Source of the DNA: a bacterium
GTDB lineage: Bacteria > 4484-113 > JAGGVC01
DNA: 64,000 nt
Direction: 5' to 3'
Assembly (NCBI GenBank): GCA_039961635.1
Contig: JABRWB010000032.1
Span: forward strand, 1-64,000
Within the stretch, counting starts at the first letter, position 1, and every line of letters begins with the position of its first letter. Both the position numbers and the translations under genes were made by a program. Under the pieces are notes generated by a model. That model was not told the origin of the DNA and did no database searches. It saw only the letters and a program-made list of their open reading frames with translations. Shown piece by piece: positions 35,692 to 44,289 of this stretch.

Positions 35692-36533
35692 AATCTAAAA
35701 GCAGAAAGCGGAAGCATGGAATTCCTCCCTCCGGGAGGCTGTTCATGCGCGCGGCGGGTATAGCCGCGGCGACGCTGGCGCTTCTCGCCGTTACCGGAGC
35801 CGCGGCCTTCGCGTTCGTCAAGCCGCGACTTGCGGATTCCGTGCTTCTTAAGCAAATAGTGGTAAGCGGAAACGTAATCACTCCAAGCTCCGAAATCGTC
35901 CGGGCTTTGGGCATGCATCCCGGCGAATCCCTGATAGACTTGGATTTGAAATCGCTTGAACGAAAAGTCGAAAAGTGCAGATTTGTTTCATCTGCCGAAG
36001 TACGCCGGGTGGTCAAGCCGCCTTTCGATATTATGGGCGGAATTCTGGAAGTCCGGGTGCTTTCCGAATCGCTGCCCGTCGCGCGAGCGTTCCTTTTCGG
36101 GCGGAAGTACTGGCTCACGAGCGAAGGCCGGCTGATTCCCGCGTCTCCATCGGATGCCGATTCGCGATTCGATTCCGCAAGACGTTCCCCCAGCGTCTAT
36201 TTCCATTCGACCAGGCAAGTGGAATCGCCGGAATTCGTGCAAAGCACATTGGCCGTTCTTTCCGCGATTTCCAAAACGGCGCCCGGACTAATCCGCGAAG
36301 TGAGGATTTCCGGCGGCGATGTTGTCACGCTTGTTGAGACCGGCGGGACGGCAATCCGCCTCGAAACGATGGACAAGCCGGAAGCGTCGCTCGCGAATCT
36401 GGCGGACGTGGTCAGGCTGATTTCCGCAAACCGCTTGAAATATCGGGAAGCCGTTCTTTCTCCCGACGGAGAATCGTTTTTCCAGCTTGCGCCCAAAATC
36501 GAAAGCGATTCCGAAAAGGCGGGTGAACGATGA
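35688..36533 (+). CDS. ftsQ: Cell division protein FtsQ/DivIB
   Basis: This 281-residue single-pass protein has a basic cytosolic start, one membrane helix (about 21-45) and a POTRA-type domain (LLKQIVVSGNVITPSSEIVRALGMHPGESLIDLDLKSLERKVEKCRFVSSAEVRR), then the FtsQ beta domain. It forms the FtsQ-FtsL bridge in the divisome. The TTG start overlaps the ddl stop as TTGA. It ends four bases into the DUF881 gene. Confidence 0.88.
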   Translation: MKSKSRKRKHGIPPSGRLFMRAAGIAAATLALLAVTGAAAFAFVKPRLADSVLLKQIVVSGNVITPSSEIVRALGMHPGESLIDLDLKSLERKVEKCRFVSSAEVRRVVKPPFDIMGGILEVRVLSESLPVARAFLFGRKYWLTSEGRLIPASPSDADSRFDSARRSPSVYFHSTRQVESPEFVQSTLAVLSAISKTAPGLIREVRISGGDVVTLVETGGTAIRLETMDKPEASLANLADVVRLISANRLKYREAVLSPDGESFFQLAPKIESDSEKAGER

Positions 36534-37291
36534 AAGACGCCCACGCGATGCTGAAAAATGGACTGCTGCTCACCGGGGCGCTGTTCGGCTTTCTGATAGT
36601 GCTTCTTTTCCGGGTGTCAAAGCCCGCCGCCGGTTCGTCCGGCGACCTGCGGCAGGAGGAGCTGGTGCGAATGCTTGCGGCCGCCGAAAACGAACGCAAG
36701 CTGTTGCAGGCCGAAGTGGACAACCTGCGGGGCGAGGTGGACGCGTACCAGCAGGACGCGCTGTCGGGCAAGTCTTCTTTGAGGAATATCGAGGAAAAGC
36801 TGGCCCAAATCGAGACGCTGGCCGGATTGTCGGCGGTTCACGGGCCGGGCATCGAAGTGAAAATGACGGACGCGAACCGCGGGGCGATAGACATCGGGCC
36901 GGGCTCGCTTGGCTCGGACGCCTTTGTAATCCACGACCAGGATTTGATGCTGCTTATCAACGAGCTGAAGGCCGCCGGAGCGGAAGCCCTCAGCATCAAA
37001 AGCGGCGAATTGGAAGAGAGGATTGTGAACTCCACGTTTATCCGCTGTACCGGCCCCACGGTGATTGTCAACAACCGCAAAATGACAAGCCCGTTCACGA
37101 TCAGGGCAATCGGGGATCCGAACATACTTGCTGCGTCGCTTGAAATGCCCGACGGGCTTGTGGATCAGCTCCGCGTTTTCGGCATTCGCGTTGAAATCAC
37201 GCGGTCTCAAAATCTGACGATTCCCGCGTATACCGGAAGCAGGATTCTGACATACGCGCAGCCGGAAACCGGTTCGAGGAGCGGCAAATGA
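36530..37291 (+). CDS. DUF881 family protein
   Basis: The 253-residue protein has one N-terminal membrane helix (about 9-28), a coiled coil (about 40-100, ENERKLLQAEVDNLRGEVDAYQQ) and a DUF881 domain (GPGIEVKMTD, HDQDLMLLINELKAAGAEALSIKSG, RCTGPTVIVNNRKMTSPFTIRAIGDP, LEMPDGLVDQLRVFGIRVEI). DUF881 proteins usually lie beside ftsQ and the DUF1290 gene in Gram-positive-type clusters; their role in division is not settled. Confidence 0.88.
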   Translation: MKDAHAMLKNGLLLTGALFGFLIVLLFRVSKPAAGSSGDLRQEELVRMLAAAENERKLLQAEVDNLRGEVDAYQQDALSGKSSLRNIEEKLAQIETLAGLSAVHGPGIEVKMTDANRGAIDIGPGSLGSDAFVIHDQDLMLLINELKAAGAEALSIKSGELEERIVNSTFIRCTGPTVIVNNRKMTSPFTIRAIGDPNILAASLEMPDGLVDQLRVFGIRVEITRSQNLTIPAYTGSRILTYAQPETGSRSGK

Positions 37292-37671
37292 TTCTCGTCG
37301 GAGCGATAGTGTTTGGCGCGTTGATCGGACTCGTAGTGCCGGTTAGAATAGAGCATGCCAATTTGGATTGGCTCGTCGTGGGAATCTTTTGCGTCGGCGA
37401 CGCTTTCTTGTCCGAACTTAACATATTCCTGCACAAGAGGCGCGGCACCCACGTTTTAACGCGGATTATGTTCAACGCGCTGTTCGGAGCGGCGATCCTG
37501 TTAATCGGCGAGCGCCTGGGGTACGATTTGTATCTCGTTGTAATCATTCCGTTCGCAATCCGGACGCTGAACAATCTGAACCATCTCAAGGATCTGCTTT
37601 CCGAATCCATTGCCGAGGGCGACATCACGATATTCCGCGATCGGCGCGCGTCGGTGAGGGAAAGGAACTGA
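37288..37671 (+). CDS. sbp: Small basic membrane protein Sbp (DUF1290)
   Basis: This 127-residue protein has three membrane helices and the DUF1290 pattern: GALIGLVVPVRI, DAFLSELNIFL, FNALFGAAILLIGERLGYDLYLVVIIPFAIRTLNNL. In Bacillus the orthologous sbp also sits before ftsA. The start overlaps the DUF881 stop (ATGA). Function unknown; a division-linked membrane role is inferred from context. Confidence 0.85.
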   Translation: MILVGAIVFGALIGLVVPVRIEHANLDWLVVGIFCVGDAFLSELNIFLHKRRGTHVLTRIMFNALFGAAILLIGERLGYDLYLVVIIPFAIRTLNNLNHLKDLLSESIAEGDITIFRDRRASVRERN

Positions 37672-37676
37672 TTTCG

Positions 37677-38945
37677 ATGACGAGAAAGCGCACAGTGGCG
37701 GCGATCGATCTTGGAACTTCCAAGACCGCCACGGCCATCGCGGAAATCGGCGACGTGCGCGGCTTGTATATCGAAAGTATGTCCAGCGTTCCTACCGAAG
37801 GCATGGTCAAAGGCGTCGTCCGCGACCTGAATGCGGTAGGAATGAGCATATATCAGTCATTCTCCCAGGCGGCCCATACGGTTGGCGACGTGCCGGAAGA
37901 AGTTTACCTGTCGGTCAGCGGCGGTTCGATGGAAAGCTACGATTTCAGCACCACAAAGACGCTTGCCGGAGACAACGAAGAAGTTACCGAAGAAACCGTT
38001 GAGGAATTGCGGGACAAGCTGCGTGAGACAAAGGTGCGCGACGGATTCAGGCTGATTGACGTCGTGCCGCAGAATTACACGCTGGACGGCATTGAGAACA
38101 TTTTGAATCCGGTCGGTATGTTCGGCAAAAACCTCACCCTGAACGCCCACATCGTGATCGGCCCGGAAAGTCAAGTTCTGAACTTGGAACGGGCGGTCGA
38201 ACGCACCGGACTGAAAATCTGCGGACTGGTACCGGCGGTACTCGGCAGCGCCTACTCGGTGATGAAGGAAGAGGAAAGCCGGGGCGGAGTGCTTATAGTG
38301 GATTTCGGTGCGGGCACCACCGATCTTGCCGTGCTTGTGGACGGATTGCTCCGGTATATTTCAATACTTCCTGTCGGAGGAAACCACTTCGACAACGACT
38401 TAAGACAGGGTCTTGGAATTTCCATCGAAGAAGCGTCCAGGCTGAAACTTAATTACGGCCGCATCCGAATCGATCCCGACAACGGGGCGACCGGCGAATT
38501 TGTGGATATTAAAAGGCTGGGCAAGCGCGATTACGAAAAAATACCGAAGCAGGAAATATACCGGATTCTCGAACCCAGATTCGAAGAGCTGATCGAGCTT
38601 ATTTGGCAGAATGTCAAGAGCAGCGGGTTCAAGGACGACATCGCGGGCGGGGCTATCCTCGTCGGCGGCGGCGCCCTGTCCCGCGGATTCAGAGCGGCGC
38701 TGTCAATGCGCATCGGCGTCAACGTGCGAGTGGGTTATCCGGAAGGCTTTAATCATTTGCTGGAAGAATACAGGACTCCGTCCTACACGGCGGTCCTGGG
38801 AATGCTTAGATACGCTTCAATGCAGCCCGTCCATGAAGCCGAAGGCCCCGGATTGCTCGGATACCTCAGGGCGGGCTGGGATTTTATCCAGCGCCAGATC
38901 GCGGCGAAAACCGCGAAGGGCGCCAAAACCGAGGCAAAGAAATGA
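37677..38945 (+). CDS. ftsA: Cell division protein FtsA
   Basis: FtsA is the actin-like protein that anchors FtsZ to the membrane. The 422-residue protein has the ATPase phosphate-1 loop ([19 protein letters not shown]), the SHS2/1C domain ([19 protein letters not shown]), phosphate-2 ([18 protein letters not shown]) and the adenosine motif ([13 protein letters not shown]). The C-terminus ends in an amphipathic helix ([17 protein letters not shown]) as expected for membrane targeting. Confidence 0.95.
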   Translation: MTRKRTVAAIDLGTSKTATAIAEIGDVRGLYIESMSSVPTEGMVKGVVRDLNAVGMSIYQSFSQAAHTVGDVPEEVYLSVSGGSMESYDFSTTKTLAGDNEEVTEETVEELRDKLRETKVRDGFRLIDVVPQNYTLDGIENILNPVGMFGKNLTLNAHIVIGPESQVLNLERAVERTGLKICGLVPAVLGSAYSVMKEEESRGGVLIVDFGAGTTDLAVLVDGLLRYISILPVGGNHFDNDLRQGLGISIEEASRLKLNYGRIRIDPDNGATGEFVDIKRLGKRDYEKIPKQEIYRILEPRFEELIELIWQNVKSSGFKDDIAGGAILVGGGALSRGFRAALSMRIGVNVRVGYPEGFNHLLEEYRTPSYTAVLGMLRYASMQPVHEAEGPGLLGYLRAGWDFIQRQIAAKTAKGAKTEAKK

Positions 38946-38998
38946 ACAGCCAACCCCGCGGGCAAGCCGGCGGCGGCCCGTACCTTAAGGAGACTGGA

Positions 38999-40129
38999 AT
39001 GAGCGATCTTTTTGACAGCGATCTTCAAGCGCGGATTAAAGTCGTAGGGGTCGGCGGAGGAGGTACGAACGCCGTCGATCGCATGATATCAAGCGGTTTG
39101 CGCGGCGTGGAGTTCATCGCGCTTAACACCGATTTTCAAGCGCTTTCGCGCAGCCTTGCGCCAATCAAAATCCAGGTGGGGACAAAGCTCACCAAAGGAT
39201 TGGGTGCGGGTGGCAATCCGGAGATCGGCCGAAAAGCGATGGAGGAAAGCCGTCCCGACGTGCTCGAAAAGCTGGAAGGCGCGGACATGGTGTTCGTCAC
39301 TGCGGGAATGGGCGGCGGCACCGGAACCGGCGGAGCGCCGCTCGTGGCCGAGGCCGCAAAGGAGCTTGGAGCGCTGACCGTAGGCATCGTGACCAGGCCG
39401 TTCAGGTTCGAAGGTAAACGCAGGGCGTCCGTGGCACAGGAAGGTGCAGATACCCTCCGGGACCGCGTCGACACGCTCATCGTCATTCCGAACGACAAGC
39501 TGCTCGATCTGGTCAAGGAACAAACGAGCCTCCAGGAAAGCTTTCTTTTGGCGGACGAGGTGTTGAGGCAGGCGGTCACCGGAATCAGCGAGCTGATTTT
39601 GAAGCCGGGCCTGATTAACCTTGATTTCGCAGACGTCAAGATGATTATGAGCAACAGCGGCACGGCGCTAATCGGACTCGGTGAAGGTTCAGGAGGCGAG
39701 AAGGCCGTTATGGCGGTTCAGCAGGCGATGTCCTCGCCGCTTCTCGAATCCAGCATTGACGGCGCGTCCGGTGTATTGATCAATTTCATCGGCGGGCCGG
39801 ATCTCGGCCTCCACGAGGTGGACAAGGCCGCCGAGATGGTAGCGGAGCGCGTCGACGTGGACGCGAACATCATTTTCGGCGCGACGGTGGAAGAGGAAAT
39901 GAAAGACCGCGTGCACGTGCTGCTTCTCGCCACAGGTTTTTCGACCGCCAGGGTGCGCGACGTCCGCGCAAAGCGCCCCGCGGCCGAGCAGCAATCCCGT
40001 GTAAGGCTGCTGGCCGACGAGGAAAAGAAGCGTGAGCAGGCCGCGAAGGAAGAGCAGGCAAGGCAGTCCGATCCGGAACTGGAAAATTTGGATATACCGA
40101 GCTTCCTTAGGAGGATTCGGAAGAACTGA
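38999..40129 (+). CDS. ftsZ: Cell division protein FtsZ
   Basis: FtsZ is the tubulin-like GTPase that forms the division ring. The 376-residue protein has [16 protein letters not shown], the GTP signature GGGTGTG (105-111), NDKLL and the T7 loop NLDFADVK. The C-terminal tail ends [13 protein letters not shown], the conserved peptide that binds FtsA and SepF. ATG 38999 is chosen for its AAGGAG site; a 19-codon extension to 38942 is open but low in family similarity. Confidence 0.97.
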   Translation: MSDLFDSDLQARIKVVGVGGGGTNAVDRMISSGLRGVEFIALNTDFQALSRSLAPIKIQVGTKLTKGLGAGGNPEIGRKAMEESRPDVLEKLEGADMVFVTAGMGGGTGTGGAPLVAEAAKELGALTVGIVTRPFRFEGKRRASVAQEGADTLRDRVDTLIVIPNDKLLDLVKEQTSLQESFLLADEVLRQAVTGISELILKPGLINLDFADVKMIMSNSGTALIGLGEGSGGEKAVMAVQQAMSSPLLESSIDGASGVLINFIGGPDLGLHEVDKAAEMVAERVDVDANIIFGATVEEEMKDRVHVLLLATGFSTARVRDVRAKRPAAEQQSRVRLLADEEKKREQAAKEEQARQSDPELENLDIPSFLRRIRKN

Positions 40130-40851
40130 TGGCGTCCGTAATCGCCAGCGGGGATCGCGTTATCGCCGACAATTTCGCGCGCGTGCGCGAGCGAATCGAA
40201 CGCGCGGCGCACGGCCGGGATGTGACTCTGGTCTGCGTTACGAAGTACGTCGGCGAGCGGGAAGCCGCGGCGCTGGTCCGCGCCGGCGCGACCGATCTGG
40301 GCGAAAACCGCGTTTTCGAAGGGGCGGAGAAGTTCGCGGCAATCAAGCGGGAGGGGCTTGCGTTTACTTCGCACATGATCGGCCCGGTTCAAAGCAACAA
40401 GGCAAAGCGCATTCCATACGCGTTCGACTGGTGCCAATCGCTCTCGCGCGAAAAAATTGCCCGGCTCATTCAGGAGGCCTGCAAGGAGCACGAAACTTCG
40501 CTGGACGCGACAATCGAGGTCAACATCGGTCGCGAGGAGCAAAAGGACGGAGTTATGCCGGAAAGTTTGGGCTCGCTCGTGAAATTCGTTTTGTACGAAT
40601 GTCCGCTTGTCCGGCTTCGCGGGCTGATGTGCATCCCTCCTTTGGCAACCGAGGATGCGACGAGGGATTACTTCGCTCAAACGAGGAATTTGTTCGACAA
40701 AATCGGCGCGGAATTCCGGAGTTCGTTGCCGGCGTGGGACACGTTGAGCATGGGAATGAGCGCGGATTTCGAGGCCGCAATCGAGGAAGGCTCGACAATG
40801 GTTAGAATCGGAAGCGAGCTTTACCGCGGGCTTCAAGGATTCATGCATTAG
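40129..40851 (+). CDS. yggS: Pyridoxal-phosphate homeostasis protein (YggS/PLPBP)
   Basis: PLPBP binds pyridoxal phosphate and balances vitamin B6 and amino acid pools; no catalytic reaction is known. The 240-residue protein shows VCVTKYVG with the PLP lysine at 39, DLGENRVFE, HMIGPVQSNKAK and the phosphate-binding LSMGMSADFEAAIEEGSTMVRIGS. Its ATG shares a base with the ftsZ stop. Location between ftsZ and sepF is common in Firmicutes, Actinobacteria and Cyanobacteria. Confidence 0.93.
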   Translation: MASVIASGDRVIADNFARVRERIERAAHGRDVTLVCVTKYVGEREAAALVRAGATDLGENRVFEGAEKFAAIKREGLAFTSHMIGPVQSNKAKRIPYAFDWCQSLSREKIARLIQEACKEHETSLDATIEVNIGREEQKDGVMPESLGSLVKFVLYECPLVRLRGLMCIPPLATEDATRDYFAQTRNLFDKIGAEFRSSLPAWDTLSMGMSADFEAAIEEGSTMVRIGSELYRGLQGFMH

Positions 40852-40907
40852 CAAGGAGAGTTGAAGGGGTTCAAGAGTCGCCGCCAAGACTTTTGGAGGT
40901 TATTGCG

Positions 40908-41336
40908 ATGAAAGGTTTTTTGGACAATCTCTCGAAGTTTATCGGGATTCCTCCCGAGCCCGAGATCGCGGACGACTTCGAGTCGGAGCCGGTGGAGCAG
41001 GCCGCGCACCATCATTTCGAACCGTCGGCGGAGCGGTTTCCGCGTCTGGCCGCGATTCAGGTAGTCAAGCCGCGGATGACCGAGGACGGCTTCAGGGGTT
41101 ATTCAATCCGGCACTATGCTGACCTTCTCAAAGAGCAAAACGCGTTGATTTTGGATATAACGGAAGTTGCGGAAGGCAGGATAGAGCTGGCCAAAAGGCT
41201 GATAGACTTCCTGGCGGGCGTGACGCTTGCGCTCGGCGGCACAAGCCGCGAGATCAATCCCAACATGTTTCTTTTCGCGCCGTCGAATTTCCTGGTTGGC
41301 GGGGATGCGGTCCGCATGTCCGACGATTACGAGTAG
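40908..41336 (+). CDS. sepF: Cell division protein SepF
   Basis: SepF binds FtsZ and membranes and can replace FtsA. The 142-residue protein has a short N-terminal amphipathic helix (MKGFLDNLSKFIG), a linker and the SepF core domain (YADLLKEQNALILDITEVAEGRIELAKRLIDFLAGVTLALGG, INPNMFLFAPSNF). A strong GGAGGT site precedes ATG 40908, so the extension to 40893 is rejected. Having both FtsA and SepF is typical of many Terrabacteria. Confidence 0.92.
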   Translation: MKGFLDNLSKFIGIPPEPEIADDFESEPVEQAAHHHFEPSAERFPRLAAIQVVKPRMTEDGFRGYSIRHYADLLKEQNALILDITEVAEGRIELAKRLIDFLAGVTLALGGTSREINPNMFLFAPSNFLVGGDAVRMSDDYE

Positions 41337-41345
41337 GCTTTGACC

Positions 41346-43046
41346 ATGACGGAATCCGAAAGCTTTCTTTTGACATTGCTGGGCGGTGTCGGCGAAATCG
41401 GCAAGAACTGCGTCTCCCTGGAAGTGGACGACGATTTGTTCATCATTGACTGCGGCCTGTCTTTTCCCGACGTGTCTGCATTCGGCGTCGACATCATCAT
41501 CCCGGATTTCACATACCTGTACAAGAACCAGCATCGCATCAAGGGGCTGTTCCTGACTCACGGGCACGAGGATCATATCGGCGCGATTCCTTATCTTATT
41601 GAAGGACTCGATGAGCCGCTTCCGATTTACGGGACCAAACTTACGCTGGGCCTCGTAAAGAACAAGATTTCCGAGTGGAATCAATTGGATAAGGTCGAAT
41701 ACAGGGAGCTTGTGCCCGGCGAGACCGTATCGGCAAACGGAACAAGCGTCACCGGTTACCGGGTGACGCACAGCATTCCGGATGCGGTGAGCCTCGCCTT
41801 CCGCACGCCGTACGGCACGCTTTTGCACAGCGGCGATTTCAAAATCGACCCCTCTCCCGTGGACGGGCGCTTAACCGACAAAGACGGCCTTGCCGAGCTG
41901 GGCAGGGAGGGCGTGTCGCTTTTGATGTGCGATATCACTAACGTCGAGAGGCTCGGCAGGACGATCAGCGAGTCCGCCGTCGGCCCTTCGCTTGAGGCTG
42001 TATTCAAGTCCGCGGGCGGCCGCGTTTTTACAACCACATTCGCCAGCAACATCCACCGAATCCAGCAAATTATCAACGCGGCGCACCACTTGGGCCGCAA
42101 GGTCGCGATAGTCGGCAGGAGCATGATTAAAAACGTCGCTATGGCGCAGGAAATCGGCTATCTGAAAGTGCCGTCAGGCACGATTATCGATATAGACGAT
42201 ATCAGAAATTATCAGCCGGAACAGATAGTAATCATCGTGACCGGAAGCCAGGGCGAGCCGATGGCCGCGCTCACCCAGATTTCGCAGGACAGGCACGCGC
42301 GCGTTGCAATCGAGAAGGGCGATATGGTCATTTTCAGCGCCAGTCCGATTCCGGGAAACGAAACAGCAATATACGGCGTTATAAACGATCTCTTCCGGCT
42401 CGGCGCGGATGTGATTTACGGCCCGGAATACGGCGTGCATGCGAGCGGCCACGGCAGCGAAGAGGATATTAAAGAGTACATTGGTCTGGTCCAGCCGACC
42501 TATATCCTTCCGCACCATGGCCAGTACCGCCACCTTCGCAAGTTCGTATCGCTGGCCGGCACGATGGGTTTCGACGAGGATCGGATTATTCTTTCGGAAT
42601 TGGGCGACCAGTGGGAATTTTCGCAGTCCGGTTTCAAACTTGCGGGCAAGACAAGAAGCGGCGTAGTTTACATTTCTGGAGACAACTCGGCCGAAGTGGC
42701 GAGCCGCACGATCCAGGAACGGCGCGAGCTTGCCCGGGACGGCACGATTTACATCTCGGTCGTGCTTTCTGCGGACGGGAAACGGCGTCTCAGCGACGTA
42801 ATAGTGGAGCACAAGGGCTTCATACCTGAATCGAAAGATCCCGCTATTTACGAAAAGATACGTGAGGCCGTTTTGTTGGGAATAGCCAACAACAGACTGA
42901 GAAGCCGCGAGTATCGTCTGCAACTTCAAAACAACGTGGGGCAATCAGTACAAGCCGTCGTTCAGGCCGCGTCCGGATTGCGTCCGAACGTGCAGATGCT
43001 TGTAAACTACGCGGATCGGGACGAAAAAATAAACGGAAAGCCGTAG
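41346..43046 (+). CDS. rnj: Ribonuclease J
   Basis: RNase J is a metallo-beta-lactamase-fold nuclease with 5'-3' exo- and endonuclease activity for mRNA decay and rRNA processing. The 566-residue protein has the zinc motif HGHEDH at 72-77, LHSGDFKID, CDITNVERLGRTISE, the beta-CASP domain (FTTTFASNIHRIQQII, GSQGEP) and PVHASGHGSEED-type GVHASGHGS followed by LPHHGQYRHL. It follows sepF by nine bases; the pairing with division genes is probably historical. Confidence 0.95.
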   Translation: MTESESFLLTLLGGVGEIGKNCVSLEVDDDLFIIDCGLSFPDVSAFGVDIIIPDFTYLYKNQHRIKGLFLTHGHEDHIGAIPYLIEGLDEPLPIYGTKLTLGLVKNKISEWNQLDKVEYRELVPGETVSANGTSVTGYRVTHSIPDAVSLAFRTPYGTLLHSGDFKIDPSPVDGRLTDKDGLAELGREGVSLLMCDITNVERLGRTISESAVGPSLEAVFKSAGGRVFTTTFASNIHRIQQIINAAHHLGRKVAIVGRSMIKNVAMAQEIGYLKVPSGTIIDIDDIRNYQPEQIVIIVTGSQGEPMAALTQISQDRHARVAIEKGDMVIFSASPIPGNETAIYGVINDLFRLGADVIYGPEYGVHASGHGSEEDIKEYIGLVQPTYILPHHGQYRHLRKFVSLAGTMGFDEDRIILSELGDQWEFSQSGFKLAGKTRSGVVYISGDNSAEVASRTIQERRELARDGTIYISVVLSADGKRRLSDVIVEHKGFIPESKDPAIYEKIREAVLLGIANNRLRSREYRLQLQNNVGQSVQAVVQAASGLRPNVQMLVNYADRDEKINGKP

Positions 43047-43058
43047 CGCCATTCCTTG

Positions 43059-43883
43059 ATGAACGAAATTCTTACTTACATCCTGCTCGGCCTTGTTCAG
43101 GGTTTGACCGAGTTTCTTCCGGTTAGCTCCAGCGGACATTTGATAATTGCGGAAAAGCTGTTGGGTTACTCCGCGACATCTGTATCATACGAAGTGCTGC
43201 TGCACCTCGCAACCCTCGCCGCGGTTTTTTGGGTGTTCTGGAAGGATATCGCGAAGGTATTTGTCAGCTTGTTCCGTCAAAGGGATAAATCGAATGCCTT
43301 CGTTCGTGACAGAGGGCTTGCGCTTTGGATACTCGTGGGTTCGACGGCGACCGCCGCCGCGGCGTTGCCCTTCAAGGATTACCTTGAACGTCTGAAGGGG
43401 CAACCCTGGCTCCTCGCCGAAGTCGGCTTCGCGCTGCTTTTGACCGGCATTCTGCTTATCACGGTGGACAAATTGGGACGCGGCCAGTCGGCGTCTTTCG
43501 ACAAATGCTGGTGGAAAAGCATTTTAATCGGACTCGCCCAGGCCGTCGCCGTTCTGCCGGGCATATCCAGAAGCGGCTCGACCATCTTCGCGTCCGTAGC
43601 GTCCGGTTTGAAACGGGAGGATGCGGCAAAGTTCAGCTTTCTACTTTCCATCCCGGCGATCCTCGGCGCGGCCGCGATCGATGCAAAAAACATAACTGGA
43701 TTGCTGGACTTGTCGCCGGTTCCGACATTGCTTGGGATGCTTGCCGCCTTTCTCTCCGGTGTGGCGTCGATAAAATGGCTGATCGGACTGATCGTCCGCG
43801 CCAGATTGGCCGGTTTCGCTGTTTACTGCTGGATTCTTGGAGCCGGCACACTTGCAGCATACTTTATCGGACTGGGCTCCTGA
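43059..43883 (+). CDS. uppP: Undecaprenyl-diphosphatase UppP (BacA)
   Basis: UppP dephosphorylates undecaprenyl pyrophosphate to renew the lipid carrier for peptidoglycan and polysaccharide synthesis. The 274-residue membrane protein has the two signature regions GLVQGLTEFLPVSSSGHL (residues about 9-26) and AVLPGISRSGSTIFASVASGLKREDAAKFSFLLSIPAILGA. It follows RNase J by 12 bases without an obvious ribosome site and fits the wall theme of the cluster. Confidence 0.95.
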   Translation: MNEILTYILLGLVQGLTEFLPVSSSGHLIIAEKLLGYSATSVSYEVLLHLATLAAVFWVFWKDIAKVFVSLFRQRDKSNAFVRDRGLALWILVGSTATAAAALPFKDYLERLKGQPWLLAEVGFALLLTGILLITVDKLGRGQSASFDKCWWKSILIGLAQAVAVLPGISRSGSTIFASVASGLKREDAAKFSFLLSIPAILGAAAIDAKNITGLLDLSPVPTLLGMLAAFLSGVASIKWLIGLIVRARLAGFAVYCWILGAGTLAAYFIGLGS

Positions 43884-43988
43884 CAGCGTAAATCGCGCAA
43901 TTAACTTCGCATTTGTAAAGTAAAATGACCCCATTTTGGTCATCCTGCCCGGCTTCAAATGTTAAAAGTTGTAAAAAGTTATGTAGAG

Positions 43989-44018
43989 TTGCGAAATAGC
44001 GCGAACAAATGTTAAAAT
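43989..44018 (+). promoter_or_regulatory. Putative promoter of the sugar transferase leader
   Basis: TTGCGA (43989-43994) and TAAAAT (44013-44018) are 18 bases apart. Transcription would begin about 265 bases before the coding start at 44290. Confidence 0.5.
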
Positions 44019-44045
44019 CTGTGGTCTGTTGTTGTGGCTGACGGA

Positions 44046-44114
44046 GCGGCGAATCCGGAATCGCCGCAGCCCTCAGGGCGGTGGTACTGGACGGATGGCC
44101 AGAACCCATCGGGT
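44046..44114 (+). repeat. Copy A of a hairpin-associated motif (CAGGGCGGTGGTACTGG)
   Basis: Order: hairpin GCGGCGA/TCGCCGC with CCGGA in its loop (44046-44067), a short GCCC-TCA-GGGC hairpin, then GGTGGTACTGG (44080-44090), then hairpin ACCC-ATC-GGGT (44104-44114). The same order occurs at 45716-45775 with different stem bases, which is the pattern expected for a conserved RNA structure. Confidence 0.5.
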
Positions 44115-44289
44115 GTGCGACCGGCCTCCAAATCCTGGAACCGGCGGCTCCATCGGTCGAAATGGAGCTTCCGGCGGGCGTTCCTTAGGCCAGAATGTTT
44201 CCCCAACGTGTCCCGGCATTCCCCGCCGGGACGCGCATTTTGAGGGTCTTGTCTTTGCCGGGCGAGGACGCTTTGATAGAATTCGAAAG

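Larger units (their letters stand above)
43884..44289 (+). other. Long leader region with predicted RNA hairpins before the sugar transferase
   Basis: No convincing gene lies here. The first 100 bases are AT-rich and repeat CAAATGTTAAAA (43956-43967 and 44006-44017). From the likely transcript start near 44025 a series of hairpins follows: 44046-44067, 44069-44079, 44087-44102, 44104-44114, a long one near 44150-44175 (GCTCCAT paired with ATGGAGC) and a strong one at 44210-44232 (GTCCCGGC/GCCGGGAC) with a short T-run behind it. This looks like a structured leader or small RNA. A 69-codon frame starting GTG 44034 is open but uses no recognisable domain. Confidence 0.5.

Noticed and set aside
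43922-43944. Terminator after uppP (ATGACC...GGTCAT)
   Set aside because: Only six base pairs, no T-run on the plus strand; it could as well be an operator.
44076-44090. ops/JUMPstart element before the polysaccharide gene
   Set aside because: GGCGGTGG is near the ops start GGCGGTAG, but the rest does not match and the motif recurs after the gene.
44034-44243. 69-codon gene in the sugar transferase leader
   Set aside because: No ribosome site, no domain, and the sequence is better explained by hairpins.
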